NCBI GenBank assembly: GCA_948566455.1
Contig: CAOYQO010000010.1
Span: 1 to 64,000, forward strand
Direction: 5' to 3'
Source: an uncultured Phocaeicola sp.
GTDB taxonomy: Bacteria > Bacteroidota > Bacteroidia > Bacteroidales > Bacteroidaceae
Length of the DNA: 64,000 nucleotides
Shown: positions 27,251-38,500 of the stretch, in pieces
Layout: every line of letters starts with the position of its first letter
How positions within the stretch are numbered: position 1 is the first letter of the stretch
The notes under the pieces: generated by a model
Told to the model about the DNA's origin: nothing
The model's input: the letters and a program-made list of their open reading frames with translations, nothing else
Databases searched by the model: none
Position numbers and translations under genes: made by a program

Positions 27251-29278
27251 TTATTCTTCCATTTTGAAAATTGCGACATCACATGCAGGAACCGTTACTT
27301 CCAGGTTAGTCTTAGCAGTACTTTCAATGCCACTCCATAATTCTTTCAACTTATATTCCTTTGACGAATCCAACCCCAGACGCTCTAAAGCTGTAGTCAT
27401 CTTCAACTCTTGATCCATATAGTTGAACACCGCATAATAAGCCTTACCATCCTTATCCATGCGTACAAACTGATTTTCTGACTTTTCACCATTCCCATCT
27501 ACAGGATGAAAAGATTCCCCATTGGCTATGGCATTGATCTCGGCATTCGTCAAATATTTCATCGCCTTCTCTTTCACCTCTTTAGAACCGCCTTTGCTGA
27601 AATCATCTCCAGCAATGAAAATTCCAGTGATAACCCCCGAAGTGACACGCGCTCTGTTCTCACCATCTGTAGCATCACGCAATACAATATGGTCAGGATC
27701 ATTAAACTGATAAACCTTATCCTGCCACCAACCGTATGAAAGTGCATTTAAGGTATATTCGGTATCCTTCATCTTGTTCCATGCATCACACGCAATTCTT
27801 CTGGACTGAGCATAATGAGCAGGAAAAACAGGAGAAATAGAAAGATTGATATACATATCACCAAAATATTTGTCAAGCAATTGCATTCCATAGTTGTATC
27901 CCTGAATACCTGTTTGTATTTCCGGATTATACCATTTGTCGGCTTCCATTGCTCCATGTGTCATAAAGTCCATTTTCACATATTCAAAGCCAGCCCGATG
28001 GAATAGCTCCGATGTGTGTTTCATCATAGCTTCAATAGCCGGATGAGTAGGATCAACAGCATAAGCTCCGTCTAATTCCTGCGGTTTCCCATTTGCATAG
28101 AGATATACATCTTTATATTTATATCCCGGCATTTCTTTTATTTCACGTTCAGGATTTTTAACCCAATCAGTAAACGGAGTCCAATAAACGCCGGCTACCT
28201 GACCGTTTGCCTTACATTTATCCACAAAAGCTTTCAACTCCTCTTCTGAAAAACTGTTCCAACCAGAATCCAAACCTGTATAAACCAAATTATCCGAATT
28301 CACAAAATGACGGGACTGCAAATTCTCTTTGTAAAAATCAGAAACTTCCAATGCTTTCGGATAGGTCAGATTAAATTGCAATGCTCCCCAGCTGTTCCAG
28401 CCAAAAGGAACAGCTTTACCCCAAGCTTTGGGCGGAGCAATCACAGCATTAGCCTGAGCGTATTCTTCCATACCTCCACGCCAGTCTTCAAAAAATCCTA
28501 CTAAAATTTTAGGTGACTTGATTTTTGTACCTTTCAATGCACCGTGAGGTTTCGAGTCACGTGTTGTCTTATCGGCAATACCGCCATAACATACCAACGA
28601 ACCTACATTATATATATTACCTTTACCTATTGTTATACCTGTTTTCCAAGAATCATGTTCTACAGAACCTACCACCACAGCTTCACGGTCATCATTATTA
28701 AATATGGCAGTGACTTCATAACTAGTCAGTTCTGTAAATGTGAGCGGATGAGATTGATATCTGATCCAACAGTCATTATCGAAAGGAATGAAAAGCGCAC
28801 GATTATTTTCTCCCTGGTTCAATACTTCAGGCATTCGGTCCACATTGACCGGTGCCATATAATTCGAAGCTATTTCAGTCGTACTCTCCAAAGTGAAATC
28901 TGTCAGCACATAATCCTTTGCCGGATATACATAAAAAGATTGAACCAGTGCAGGCAGATTATTCCCGGTATAAGTCACCTCATAATGATACCCTTCTCCA
29001 AAATAATCATTGATTTTTTTTGTAGAAACATGATGCTTTGCATAATCACGAGTCGAAACAACACTGTCTGCCAACTTATAAGCTGCATATACATTATCAT
29101 AAATAAGCTTAGAGCCTTTGCTGATATCAATACCATTAGCGTGAGCATCATACTCCAAAGACCATTCACCTACATTTAGATTTGCATTTTCAGTACACCC
29201 GGATAAAATAAGACCGGAAACGCTCAATGCAGAAACACAGAGAAACAATGATTTTAAAGTTAACCAATTATTCTTCAT
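27251..29278 (-). CDS. GH36/GH27-like (clan GH-D) alpha-galactosidase lipoprotein
   Basis: A 675-residue protein with lipobox LSGC (Cys28), so probably outer-membrane attached and possibly at the cell surface. A beta domain (about 35-290) precedes a TIM barrel: FGWNSWGALQFN, then LVYTGLDSGWNSF, then the nucleophile motif YVKMDFM (Asp437) and a likely acid/base Asp498 in RIACDAWN. These are clan GH-D (GH27/GH31/GH36) landmarks; the closest match in layout is GH36-like melibiase, but the exact family is not certain. As the first gene of the operon it may clip alpha-galactose (or a similar sugar) before import by SusC/SusD. A possible -7 box is at 29366-29359. Confidence 0.8.
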   Translation of the reverse strand: MKNNWLTLKSLFLCVSALSVSGLILSGCTENANLNVGEWSLEYDAHANGIDISKGSKLIYDNVYAAYKLADSVVSTRDYAKHHVSTKKINDYFGEGYHYEVTYTGNNLPALVQSFYVYPAKDYVLTDFTLESTTEIASNYMAPVNVDRMPEVLNQGENNRALFIPFDNDCWIRYQSHPLTFTELTSYEVTAIFNNDDREAVVVGSVEHDSWKTGITIGKGNIYNVGSLVCYGGIADKTTRDSKPHGALKGTKIKSPKILVGFFEDWRGGMEEYAQANAVIAPPKAWGKAVPFGWNSWGALQFNLTYPKALEVSDFYKENLQSRHFVNSDNLVYTGLDSGWNSFSEEELKAFVDKCKANGQVAGVYWTPFTDWVKNPEREIKEMPGYKYKDVYLYANGKPQELDGAYAVDPTHPAIEAMMKHTSELFHRAGFEYVKMDFMTHGAMEADKWYNPEIQTGIQGYNYGMQLLDKYFGDMYINLSISPVFPAHYAQSRRIACDAWNKMKDTEYTLNALSYGWWQDKVYQFNDPDHIVLRDATDGENRARVTSGVITGIFIAGDDFSKGGSKEVKEKAMKYLTNAEINAIANGESFHPVDGNGEKSENQFVRMDKDGKAYYAVFNYMDQELKMTTALERLGLDSSKEYKLKELWSGIESTAKTNLEVTVPACDVAIFKMEE

Positions 29279-29358
29279 AATATTATTAGTTTGTCAAAGA
29301 GATAAATCTACTTAAGGTTTGCTTTACTGTTCGGAATTCTTTTCCTTTCAAGCATGGT

Positions 29359-29366
29359 CAAAAGTA
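29359..29366 (-). promoter_or_regulatory. Possible -7 box of the HTCS-controlled operon
   Basis: The minus strand reads TACTTTTG (TAnnTTTG), 80 bp before the first gene of the operon. A -33 box at good spacing is not evident, which fits an activator-dependent promoter. Confidence 0.4.
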
Positions 29367-29418
29367 GGCATATCTTGACAACCTGTTAATATACAAACGC
29401 TGCAATAAATAGGATTTT

Positions 29419-29475
29419 TGCAGCAATGACGCATCTGCACCCGCAGAATCCGCAAATGCATCATTTTTTGCTGCA
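29419..29475. promoter_or_regulatory. Candidate HTCS operator (imperfect inverted repeat)
   Basis: TGCAGCA..ATGACGCATCTGC (29419-29438) is repeated in inverted form as GCAAATGCATCAT..TGCTGCA (29452-29475); 11 of the 13 bases in the ATGAYGCATYTGC half match. It lies 53-117 bp upstream of the candidate -7 box, between the HTCS gene and the operon it probably controls. Confidence 0.45.
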
Positions 29476-29481
29476 TTTCTT

Positions 29482-32400
29482 TCAATCAGAGATTCCCGTC
29501 AGATCTATTTTAACTTTTTCCTTGGATGTTTGATACTGTTTCTCAAACTCTTTCGGAGTCATTCCAAATTGTTTTAAAAATAATTTGCTGAAGTAAGATG
29601 AAGAGTTTATTCCTACCATATAACAGATATCCCCAATACGATACTTACCTTCCTGAATCAGTTCGGCTGCTTTTTTCAAACGGATCAACCGGATGAAATC
29701 TATGGGTGAAAGATTAAATAGAATCTTTATTTTCCTCAACAAGCTGGAACGGCTCATACATAAGATATCAGCCATACGTTCCACATTAAAATTTTCATCC
29801 GAGATATTCTCTTGAATCACATTGATCACTTTATTCATAAACTCCTCATCCGCCTTGTTCATCTGCATATTATGCACAGGGAAAAAAGGACGTTTGGAGA
29901 ATGCCTCACGCTCTTTCCTTCGATTACTGAGTAAAGATAAAATCTGAGTCTTCAAATAGTTGAAAGAAAAAGGCTTTTCCACATAAGCTTCTGCTCCTAT
30001 CTTCAATCCGTTAATCTTACTCTCCAAATCGTTCTTGGCGGTAAGGAAAATAACCGGAATATGGCACAAATCAATATCCGCCTTTATTTCCTTACATAAT
30101 TCATAGCCATTCATCACCGGCATCATTATATCACTGATAACCAAATCTATGTGATTACTACGTAAAATATCCAACGCTTCCTGCCCATTCACAGCGGTTT
30201 CTACTGTAAACAAGGCTTCTAATCGTTCAAAGATAAAAGATCTCATGCTTTCATTGTCCTCTACTAACAATAAAGTATAACCTTTCATCTGGTCTGTTTC
30301 TGTTGATGTTTCCTCATCCAATACTTCTATATTTTGCTCAACGACCTTCTCTATTTGCTGCCTTACTTCCTCCTTATTCAAAGGAATGGTCAAAACAAAT
30401 GTATTCTCCGGTTGTTCTATATCCAAATAAAGCCTGCCTTTATGCAAAGTGGCTAGCGAACGAGCTAAAGGTAACCCTATGCCTACTCCCATCCGAACTG
30501 TATCCTTCTTCTTTTCTACCTGATAAAAGGGTTCAAAAATCTGCTGGCTGGACGCTTCAGGTATCTTTTCTCCATCACTGACAACACGAACTGTAAAATC
30601 TACTCCATCTTGGAATAAATCTATCATAATGGTATGACGGGCATATTTCAAAGCATTATTCAACAAATTACTCAATACTTTTGTGATAGCCTCCTTATCT
30701 ATGGCAGCCATAATTCTTTCTTGGGGAATATGTTGCAATAACTCTTTCTGCTTTTGCAGAATAGTAGGCTCAAAACGAGTAATCGTTTCATTCAGCAATG
30801 CCGTTACATCAACCGTTTCAAATTTCAATTCAAATTTACTCGCTCCTATTTTTTGAAAATCAAGCAGCTGGCCGGTCAGGTCTAATAATCTCTTGGTATT
30901 CTGCCCGATTACTTTCAAATTTTTGTTCAATTTCTGATCCTTGATATCCATTTCCTCAATGGCTTCCAATGGACCATTAATCAATGTCAAGGGCGTGCGC
31001 ACCTCATGAGCTATCTCAGTAAAGAAACTGACTTTTGATTCATAGAGTTCTTTCTCTTTCTCAACTTCAAATAACTTCTGCTTTTCTTCCATCTGTTTCT
31101 CTTTACGTCTTTTATACCAGAAGAACCAACAAAGTACAACACAGATTCCCCAGATAATATACAGGAAATAAGCCCAAACCGACTGCCACCAAGGAGGCAG
31201 AATAACAATAGATAAAGACCGGGTAGCATAGGGACCTTCTTTGACACTATTGGTAGCCCGAACCTGTAAAGTATAATTTCCCGGAGGCAATTTTGCATAA
31301 GAGATATTCTGATTACTTGCCGCTCTTATCCAATCTTTATCCAAGGGAACCAACTTATAATAGTATTGATTGGATTCCGTAGTAGAATAACTTAATAAAG
31401 CAACATCAAAACTAATATTTGACTGATCATAAGGCAATACGATTTCATCCGTATGTTCTATACACTTTTTCAAAGGAGAATTAGGAGTATGAACTGTTAT
31501 CTCCTGATTATAAATACTGAATTTTGAGATATAAACAGGTGGCAAGAAATTGATTTTTTCCGAAGAATTAGGATCAAATGCAATCAATCCGTCTATACCG
31601 CCAAAATAAAACTTACCATCCTCCCCCTTCAAAGCTGACTTATAATTAAACTGATTCCCTAACAAACCATCCTTAGTAGTATATACCCGCACGTCCTTCG
31701 ATTCCGGATTAAACCTGACCAGCCCCCGATTTGTCCCGAACCATAAATTTGATTGCTCATCTTCCAATATCTTATAAGCCACATCATCCGGCAAACCGTC
31801 TTTAATGGAAAAAGAGGTAAAATCATCCGTTTGAGAATTGTAACGACAAATTCCACCACGATCAGTGGAAATCCAAATCCGCCCTTTACTATCCTGCATT
31901 ACCGAACTGACAGAATTGGATCCCAATGTATTCTCCTTACCTTCCTCATAAGTATACTTTTTAAAGCTATTCTTTCCCGGATCATGCTTCCATAATCCGT
32001 TTCCCATGGAAGCGAACCATATCATTCCATCCTTATCTTGAAATGCATCGAAAATCCAATCAAAACCCACTTCTTCCACCTTTTCAAAATGAAAACTTGC
32101 AGGAGCCGCTTTATAAAGTCCCCAACCTGTGCCAATCCACTTATATCCTGCCTCATCTATAAAGAAAGTATAAACACTTCCTTCTCCTATATTCAACTCC
32201 TCAGGAGTATAATGATAAACTTTATTCTCTGGCAACTGAATCACATCCAATCCTTGTTTGAACAAACCACAAAACAGTTGGTTTCCTTTAACAAACATCC
32301 CCAAAGTAACCATATGACTCCTTTTATCATCATCATCTAACCTCAATCGGTTTACCTGTCCAGAAGCAATATCCAATATATTAATTCCATCGTCTTCAGT

Positions 32401-33519
32401 TCCAACCCATATATTTCCCTTATTATCAGAAGCTATTTCCCTTATCCATTTTGTGGTCAACGAACGCCCATCACTTCCAGGTACATATTTATCAAATAAC
32501 AAGTCATGATGAGGCAGATAATTCACTCCGCCAAACATGGTTCCCAGCCAAATTCCCCCTTCCCGATCTTGATAAATAGTATAAATAATCTTATCCGACA
32601 GACTGAACGAACGCATCAAATCTTGTTTCAAATGAACTCTTTTATTCTTCCTCTCATTCACAACAAATAAGCCTTCATGAGTTCCCACCCACAGTTCATC
32701 GTCAAAACAAGCCACATTACGTACAAATGTATGGTTAGCCTCAGGTATATCTATTTTTACAAGCTGATTCGTACTGGGATTATATTTCATCAATTCCCCT
32801 TCATGAATAGCCATTGCAATCCAATCACCATAATTACAAATAGAATTAATATTCTTTCCCTTTAACGAACGCCCGGTTTTATCAACACAATATTGTTCAA
32901 ATTTATCCGTATTTCTATCATATCGAAAAAGTCCGCCCCCCCATGTACCAACCCAGACATCACCATCAGGGCGTACCAAAATACAATCCGGAGCTTCTGT
33001 TTTAAAATGCTCTTTGTTGGTTACTTCATAAAAATAAAGTTTCTCATCCTTATAGCGAAAAACTCCCTGATCAGGAATCACAATCCAAATATTACCAATA
33101 GAATCCGCCACAATATTAGATACCCAATTATTCATATTCACCCCTTCCTCTGTTTCCATATTCATTGCCGTGAATATATCCAAGGCAGGATTATAACGAT
33201 AGACTCCTCTATCCGTTCCTACCCATAACTGACGTTCCTTATCTTCAAACAAAGCAGAAATATTATGGTTTCCGGTACCGACTACATAGTCATCACAGTT
33301 CATCTGTACAATAGAAGTTCCATCAAAACGGTTCAAACCATTTTTTGTACCAAACCACATAAACCCGTAACTATCCTGAATGATAGCCTTCACATTACTT
33401 TGTGATAGTCCATTTTCACCCGTTATATGAGAAAAATAAAAATTGGATAATCCCTTATCAACAGCCTGTAATGTAAATACAACATACAAACAACATAAAA
33501 TGAGCAAAGTCTTTTTCAT
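29482..33519 (-). CDS. Hybrid two-component system regulator (HTCS)
   Basis: A 1345-residue sensor-regulator in one chain: signal peptide (1-19), periplasmic two-propeller sensor made of Reg_prop repeats (about 25-690; repeated WVGT.GGL.RY, DSYGFMWFGTKNGLNRFD), Y_Y_Y domain (about 700-765), one membrane helix (about 777-797), histidine kinase with phospho-acceptor His838 in EIAHEVRTP and the N box NLLNNALKY, receiver with Asp1130 in VISDIMMP, and a C-terminal AraC helix-turn-helix (about 1235-1335). It binds an oligosaccharide in the periplasm and activates the polysaccharide-utilisation genes. A -7 box TATCTTTG is at 33547-33540. The coding strand contains one G7 run (32936-32942) that is in frame. 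Confidence 0.96.
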   Translation of the reverse strand: MKKTLLILCCLYVVFTLQAVDKGLSNFYFSHITGENGLSQSNVKAIIQDSYGFMWFGTKNGLNRFDGTSIVQMNCDDYVVGTGNHNISALFEDKERQLWVGTDRGVYRYNPALDIFTAMNMETEEGVNMNNWVSNIVADSIGNIWIVIPDQGVFRYKDEKLYFYEVTNKEHFKTEAPDCILVRPDGDVWVGTWGGGLFRYDRNTDKFEQYCVDKTGRSLKGKNINSICNYGDWIAMAIHEGELMKYNPSTNQLVKIDIPEANHTFVRNVACFDDELWVGTHEGLFVVNERKNKRVHLKQDLMRSFSLSDKIIYTIYQDREGGIWLGTMFGGVNYLPHHDLLFDKYVPGSDGRSLTTKWIREIASDNKGNIWVGTEDDGINILDIASGQVNRLRLDDDDKRSHMVTLGMFVKGNQLFCGLFKQGLDVIQLPENKVYHYTPEELNIGEGSVYTFFIDEAGYKWIGTGWGLYKAAPASFHFEKVEEVGFDWIFDAFQDKDGMIWFASMGNGLWKHDPGKNSFKKYTYEEGKENTLGSNSVSSVMQDSKGRIWISTDRGGICRYNSQTDDFTSFSIKDGLPDDVAYKILEDEQSNLWFGTNRGLVRFNPESKDVRVYTTKDGLLGNQFNYKSALKGEDGKFYFGGIDGLIAFDPNSSEKINFLPPVYISKFSIYNQEITVHTPNSPLKKCIEHTDEIVLPYDQSNISFDVALLSYSTTESNQYYYKLVPLDKDWIRAASNQNISYAKLPPGNYTLQVRATNSVKEGPYATRSLSIVILPPWWQSVWAYFLYIIWGICVVLCWFFWYKRRKEKQMEEKQKLFEVEKEKELYESKVSFFTEIAHEVRTPLTLINGPLEAIEEMDIKDQKLNKNLKVIGQNTKRLLDLTGQLLDFQKIGASKFELKFETVDVTALLNETITRFEPTILQKQKELLQHIPQERIMAAIDKEAITKVLSNLLNNALKYARHTIMIDLFQDGVDFTVRVVSDGEKIPEASSQQIFEPFYQVEKKKDTVRMGVGIGLPLARSLATLHKGRLYLDIEQPENTFVLTIPLNKEEVRQQIEKVVEQNIEVLDEETSTETDQMKGYTLLLVEDNESMRSFIFERLEALFTVETAVNGQEALDILRSNHIDLVISDIMMPVMNGYELCKEIKADIDLCHIPVIFLTAKNDLESKINGLKIGAEAYVEKPFSFNYLKTQILSLLSNRRKEREAFSKRPFFPVHNMQMNKADEEFMNKVINVIQENISDENFNVERMADILCMSRSSLLRKIKILFNLSPIDFIRLIRLKKAAELIQEGKYRIGDICYMVGINSSSYFSKLFLKQFGMTPKEFEKQYQTSKEKVKIDLTGISD

Positions 33520-33539
33520 AGCCTGTTCAAAATTTGAGC

Positions 33540-33547
33540 CAAAGATA
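33540..33547 (-). promoter_or_regulatory. -7 box of the HTCS gene
   Basis: The minus strand reads TATCTTTG (TAnnTTTG) 20 bp before the HTCS start codon, so the regulator has its own promoter downstream of the GH97 terminator. Confidence 0.55.
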
Positions 33548-33575
33548 AAAGAAAAAAAGGATAAATAATGCCAAT

Positions 33576-33604
33576 ATAAAAGAAATAGAGGATTGCCCTC
33601 TATT
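33576..33604 (-). terminator. Terminator of the MFS/TPR/GH97 operon
   Basis: AATAGAGG (33584-33591) pairs with CCTCTATT (33597-33604), 5-nt loop, followed on the minus strand by TTCTTTTAT. The stem overlaps the GH97 stop codon (33605-33603). Confidence 0.65.
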
Positions 33605-35588
33605 ACTTTTCACGAATGACCATTACAAATCCCCCACCAGAAGCCATAAACATTTCAATAATATTCTTATTATCCATATCCATTATTTTATGTTCGTATA
33701 AATTAGCATTCTTGTTACTTCTTTTTTTATCCTGAAAAATTTCAATGGTATATTTCTTATCCTGAGGCAGGAAAGAGCAATCCACCTGAATTGTTCTCTC
33801 ACCCCAAGCGTTCAATCCGCCTATATACCAAGTATTTCCTTTCTGCTTAGCCAACACAGCATATTCGCCCACACAAGCAGCTAAGGGAATCGTCTGATCC
33901 CATGAAGTCGGAACTTCCGCTAAATATTTTAAAATATCAGGATACTTACGATACTCATCCGGAGAATCACATAAACTGGCAAATGGTGCGGAAAGTACAA
34001 CAAACAAGGCCAATTCATGTGAACGAGTCCCCAATGAACTAGGCAACCCCGGATCGATCGGCTTAAATTTTTCCAATGTGCTGTTACGCATCGACCCCGG
34101 AGTATAATCAATTCCACCTCCCAACATACGGGCAAAGATACATTGAAGCTGATAATCCGGATTAGAAGTGGTATCCCACTTAAAACACTCCGCACATCGT
34201 ATGGCTTCATAAGAAAGGATATTAGGATATGCCCGATGAAGTCCGGTAGGCTTGCTGCATCCATGAAAATCCACCATAAGATGCCGCTCAGCACAAGCCT
34301 TTGCCAGATTTTCATATTGAGGGATTATTTGAGCATCATCACGATCAAAAAAATCTATTTTCACCCCAACAGCACCCCACTTGCTGATAGAATCCAAATA
34401 ACAATGCGGATGCTGGAATAAAGTAGCAGCAACAGTCCAAAGCCATACACCTACTTTTTTTTCTTTTCCATAGCGTATCACCTCTTTTATATCAATATTC
34501 TTATTCAAATCTGCATGATTAAAAACATTGCTCCAACCGACATCGACCAGTAGATAAGGTATTTTGTTTTCGGAAGCGAAATCAATATAATACTTGTACA
34601 TCTGTGTCGAAAGGTTTTGATGACCAGAAGGGAAAGGAGCTTTTTCCAAAATAGCACAATGCCACCATTCCCAAGTTGCTTTACCAGGACGAATCCAATC
34701 CGTATCCTTTATTTGTTGGGGCTTGGCCAGTAAGTAAATCATTTCATTAGTCAGTAGTTCCTTATCATCCTTGGCCACAATAGCCATACGCCAAGGGAAA
34801 GCATGGTTACCAGCAGTACGTGCTAAATAATTCTCCCTTTCTTTTACCACCGTAATAAAATTTCCCCAACTGCCCATCTCTATTGTTTTAGGATAGGTCG
34901 CCCAATAACCTTTCATCTTGCCATCTTCTTTACGAAGATACATACCCGGATAGTTATTTAAATCCGATTCAGCCACCACAACACGCACATTTTGCACCTT
35001 GTTTGTAAATAAAGTTGGTGTAATACCATATTTATGTTCTTCTATTTTAGAAATGCCCTCGTAAAGCACATTGCTCAACTCCCAAGCTGTAAAATTAGTT
35101 GTTTCAGGTAAAATAACTGCCGGATCATCAGCCAGATTAAAAGAAGCTTCTTCATCAACTACAATCAAAGAATCCTGCTCCGGAAGATTTCCACAAAAAC
35201 GATATGCCATTCCTTCATTATACATCCGGAATATAACTGAATAACCATCCTTGAATTTCAAGGAAAGTTCATTATAATGGTCTGTTAATTCACGATAATT
35301 ACCAGCTACCGGATAAACCTTCTCAGAAGTACTACTTGTAGAAGTCCCTACCACTTCACCATTCTTTCCCCATATATTACCATTTTGCATCGTCATACAA
35401 ATAGCAGAGGGATGAATGACAGACCTACCTTCCAAACTTAAAGAATATTGTAAGACCCTTCCATTCTCTACAGTAAGTACCAATTGCCCGTTTGGGGATG
35501 ATAATTCATAAACAGACAGCATTTGTGCCTGTGCAAAAATGCACAGACACAATGTTACCAACAAAAGGAAAAAATTCTTTTTTCTCAT
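33603..35588 (-). CDS. GH97 alpha-glycosidase
   Basis: The ATG at 35588 is chosen over an upstream GTG because it starts a good signal peptide (MRKKNFFLLLVTLCLCIFAQAQ) and overlaps the preceding stop as ATGA. The 661-residue enzyme has the GH97 layout: N-terminal beta-supersandwich (about 25-280), TIM barrel (WEWWHCAILEKAPFPSGHQNLSTQMYKYYIDFASE; GVKIDFFDRDDAQIIPQYENLAKACAERHLMVDFHGC) and C-terminal beta domain. GH97 contains inverting alpha-glucosidases and retaining alpha-galactosidases; the Asp in GVKIDF is where I would expect the nucleophile of the retaining group, so alpha-galactosidase is my inference. It is translationally coupled to the DUF5107-TPR gene. Confidence 0.9.
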   Translation of the reverse strand: MRKKNFFLLLVTLCLCIFAQAQMLSVYELSSPNGQLVLTVENGRVLQYSLSLEGRSVIHPSAICMTMQNGNIWGKNGEVVGTSTSSTSEKVYPVAGNYRELTDHYNELSLKFKDGYSVIFRMYNEGMAYRFCGNLPEQDSLIVVDEEASFNLADDPAVILPETTNFTAWELSNVLYEGISKIEEHKYGITPTLFTNKVQNVRVVVAESDLNNYPGMYLRKEDGKMKGYWATYPKTIEMGSWGNFITVVKERENYLARTAGNHAFPWRMAIVAKDDKELLTNEMIYLLAKPQQIKDTDWIRPGKATWEWWHCAILEKAPFPSGHQNLSTQMYKYYIDFASENKIPYLLVDVGWSNVFNHADLNKNIDIKEVIRYGKEKKVGVWLWTVAATLFQHPHCYLDSISKWGAVGVKIDFFDRDDAQIIPQYENLAKACAERHLMVDFHGCSKPTGLHRAYPNILSYEAIRCAECFKWDTTSNPDYQLQCIFARMLGGGIDYTPGSMRNSTLEKFKPIDPGLPSSLGTRSHELALFVVLSAPFASLCDSPDEYRKYPDILKYLAEVPTSWDQTIPLAACVGEYAVLAKQKGNTWYIGGLNAWGERTIQVDCSFLPQDKKYTIEIFQDKKRSNKNANLYEHKIMDMDNKNIIEMFMASGGGFVMVIREK

Positions 35589-38500
35589 ACAGCACACAAA
35601 TTACGATGGATTTGTCCACCTTGATGGTTAATGTCCAATTCTCGCACCTTATCCAAAAAATCAATGGCTTTTCCCATTTCACGCAATCCTAAATACCCCA
35701 ACCCCATCACATAATTACAATGAATGCAGTTACGTTTATCCAAGTCATCTTCCCAAATAGCCAGATCAGGCAGAGAAACAGCAAAATAATCAATCCGACA
35801 GTGGTCAAACAAATGCTTCTCACCATGCTTTATCAATTTGTTAAAGCAGCTGCGTGCCTTATCCTCTCTACCCAACGCACGCCATGCCAGACCTTGATAG
35901 AAAATCTTATCGGGTTGTTGGTCATTGTAGAAGAAAGCCTGTTGTGGTTCTGAAGAACCGATGGTCGCTTTGGTAAAGCAATCTATAGCTTGTTGCTCAT
36001 TTCCCAAGCCACGAAACGCCTCACCTTTATAATACCATATATCATTCTCTTCAGCATTTGCCAATTTTCCCTCACCCAAATTAAATGGATAAGCATCCGT
36101 TTCATCCAAAAGAACTAAAGCATCGGCATAGCGTTTTTCACTTAAAGCAATCTTTGCTAATTCTACACGACACAATACATATTATCCGGTGATTTTTCCT
36201 TCTCCTCCTTCCCATGGATGGAAATTACGCGCGGCAATCAATTCTTTTGCTTCAGCATAGCGGCCTGATTGATTATACAAAGTGATACGTTCAATGGAAA
36301 GATCATCACGCTGCTCTACTTCGGGCAGATGTGCTTCCAAAAAAGCCAAACGTTCACTATGCGGCCGCCCTAAACGTTTATAAAGTTGATCCAACTCCAT
36401 TAAGATACGAGAATCGTGCTCATCCAATGCATAAGCTTTTTCCAAAGTTTCCAAGGCTTTCTGCTTGTCATCGCGTTTATTATAATAAGCCAACGACAAA
36501 TTACGCCATACGGTGGGATATGCCGGATTTATGGCCGCAGAATGTTCCCAACAGGCAATGGCATTGTCATACTGACGGTTAGCATACCAGAAATTACCTA
36601 AACTATATGCCGCTTTTGCCCCATGAATATTCAGACGTAAGGCATCTTGAAGAATCAATACTTCTTCTATACGATTCGGGAAACAATATGAATGATTCTC
36701 TTTTTCTGCCCGCTGATAATATTCCAATGCTTTACTCTCATCTCCCTTACAGGTATGGAAATATCCCATTGCATAATAAACGACAGGATATATTTCTGTA
36801 GTTCCGGTTACATGGCATTCCAGTAAAGATAAAGCTTCCTCATACAATCCGGCAGCAGCAAAATCCAATGCGTATTCTATATATCCGTGCGCCCAACCAC
36901 GCATCAACTCTTTCATTTCCTCCAACACTTTCACATCCCGGGTTAACAGATAATGTTCAAAACGGCATCCCATATTAAAACGATCTATCTGCAATGATTC
37001 AGCTACGAGCGCCAAAGCTTCCTCTTTACGACCCAATTTGCGTAGAATGGAAGTTTTCAACTGACGCGCTTTGTGATTATGCCAATTACGAATCAATGAA
37101 CGGTCTATCTTGTCCAAAGCACTTTCATACTTTCCTTTACGAGTGTCAAGTTGTGCTAGTGCATAATAAGCCGCATCCTGCCAAGCAGCATTCCATGCCG
37201 ACTTAAAGAAAGCATCATAAGCCTCATCCCACTTCTGTTGCATCATACAACTCCAGCCCAAATTATAATAAGGTTCACCGTCATAAGGATTCGGATTACG
37301 TTCAGTCAAGGTTTCCACCGCTTTCCGGAAATAGCTTTCTGCCATTGCAAATTGTCCTTTACGCATCAACAATAACCCCACCGCATTGTTACAACGTACA
37401 TCTCCCGGTTCACGCCTTAATGCTTCCATATAATAATCCATCGGATTATAAGTAGCATGGCGATATTGTTCCAAGTGTAGTCCGGTCAAAAACAGTTGTT
37501 CAACAGAAGCAATATTCTGAGGATCTTTAGCAGCCTTAGCAGGATCAGGAACCGGCCTGATTTCCGGTTTATCCGCCTGATAAGAAAGCAAAATTTGTCC
37601 TTCCTTATCACGAACCTCTGCACATACCTCCTCTTCTTTTAGTCCTTCTGCCGCAAAAGTCGTAATAAACGGTTCTGATGGCGAAATTTGTGTAGTCTTA
37701 TCCAATAATACAGTGCCTTTAATAGCTTTTACTATAATACGTACTCCACTATTCGCTCCCGTAGTATAAAGCACCAAACGGGCTTTACCTTCCTTTATTT
37801 CCAAATTCAACAAAGCATCTTTGGTTGCATTCTTTACATAACCCACTTCACTATAAGGCATAAAATACTGTACCCATGATTTTTCCTCATAGGGCTGTAA
37901 CCAAGTAAAGTCCGGTTGGTTATCCGTATACATACCGGTCATCAGCTCAATATAAGGTCCGTCCTCATCAGTCAGATTACGATCCCAAGCCTTGCCGAAA
38001 TCACCATTTCCCCACGTCCATTGTTTCTTTCCCGGAGAGACATGATGATCGGCCACATGTAGAAGTCCCCCACGAACATCTTCTTCATAGCCACCCACAA
38101 AATCATATTTAGACTTGATAGCCATATATGATGTAGGAACCGGAATATTCTTATATTTAGAGATATCCACACCAGCAGAATAATCTTGTTTATAATAAAC
38201 TCCTGTAGCAATAGGGAAAGAAGAAACATCGCGCTTGCCGTGATCAAACACCGCATTTACATCAGGTGGAAATACCGAATGATAATGGTCATTGACTACT
38301 ACTGCAGGATTGGCCCACCACAAAAAAGTCTGAGGAAAAGACGTACGATTATAAATCTTCACTTTTATTTCTATATAAGCTTTGCCCGGATAAAGCGTAA
38401 ATCCCTGCATACCTTTGGTGCGGAACATTCTTTCCACTTCATTACACCATATGGTCTTACTGCCGTCCGCATTTTCCTCTATCAAAAAATCAGTAGGCAA

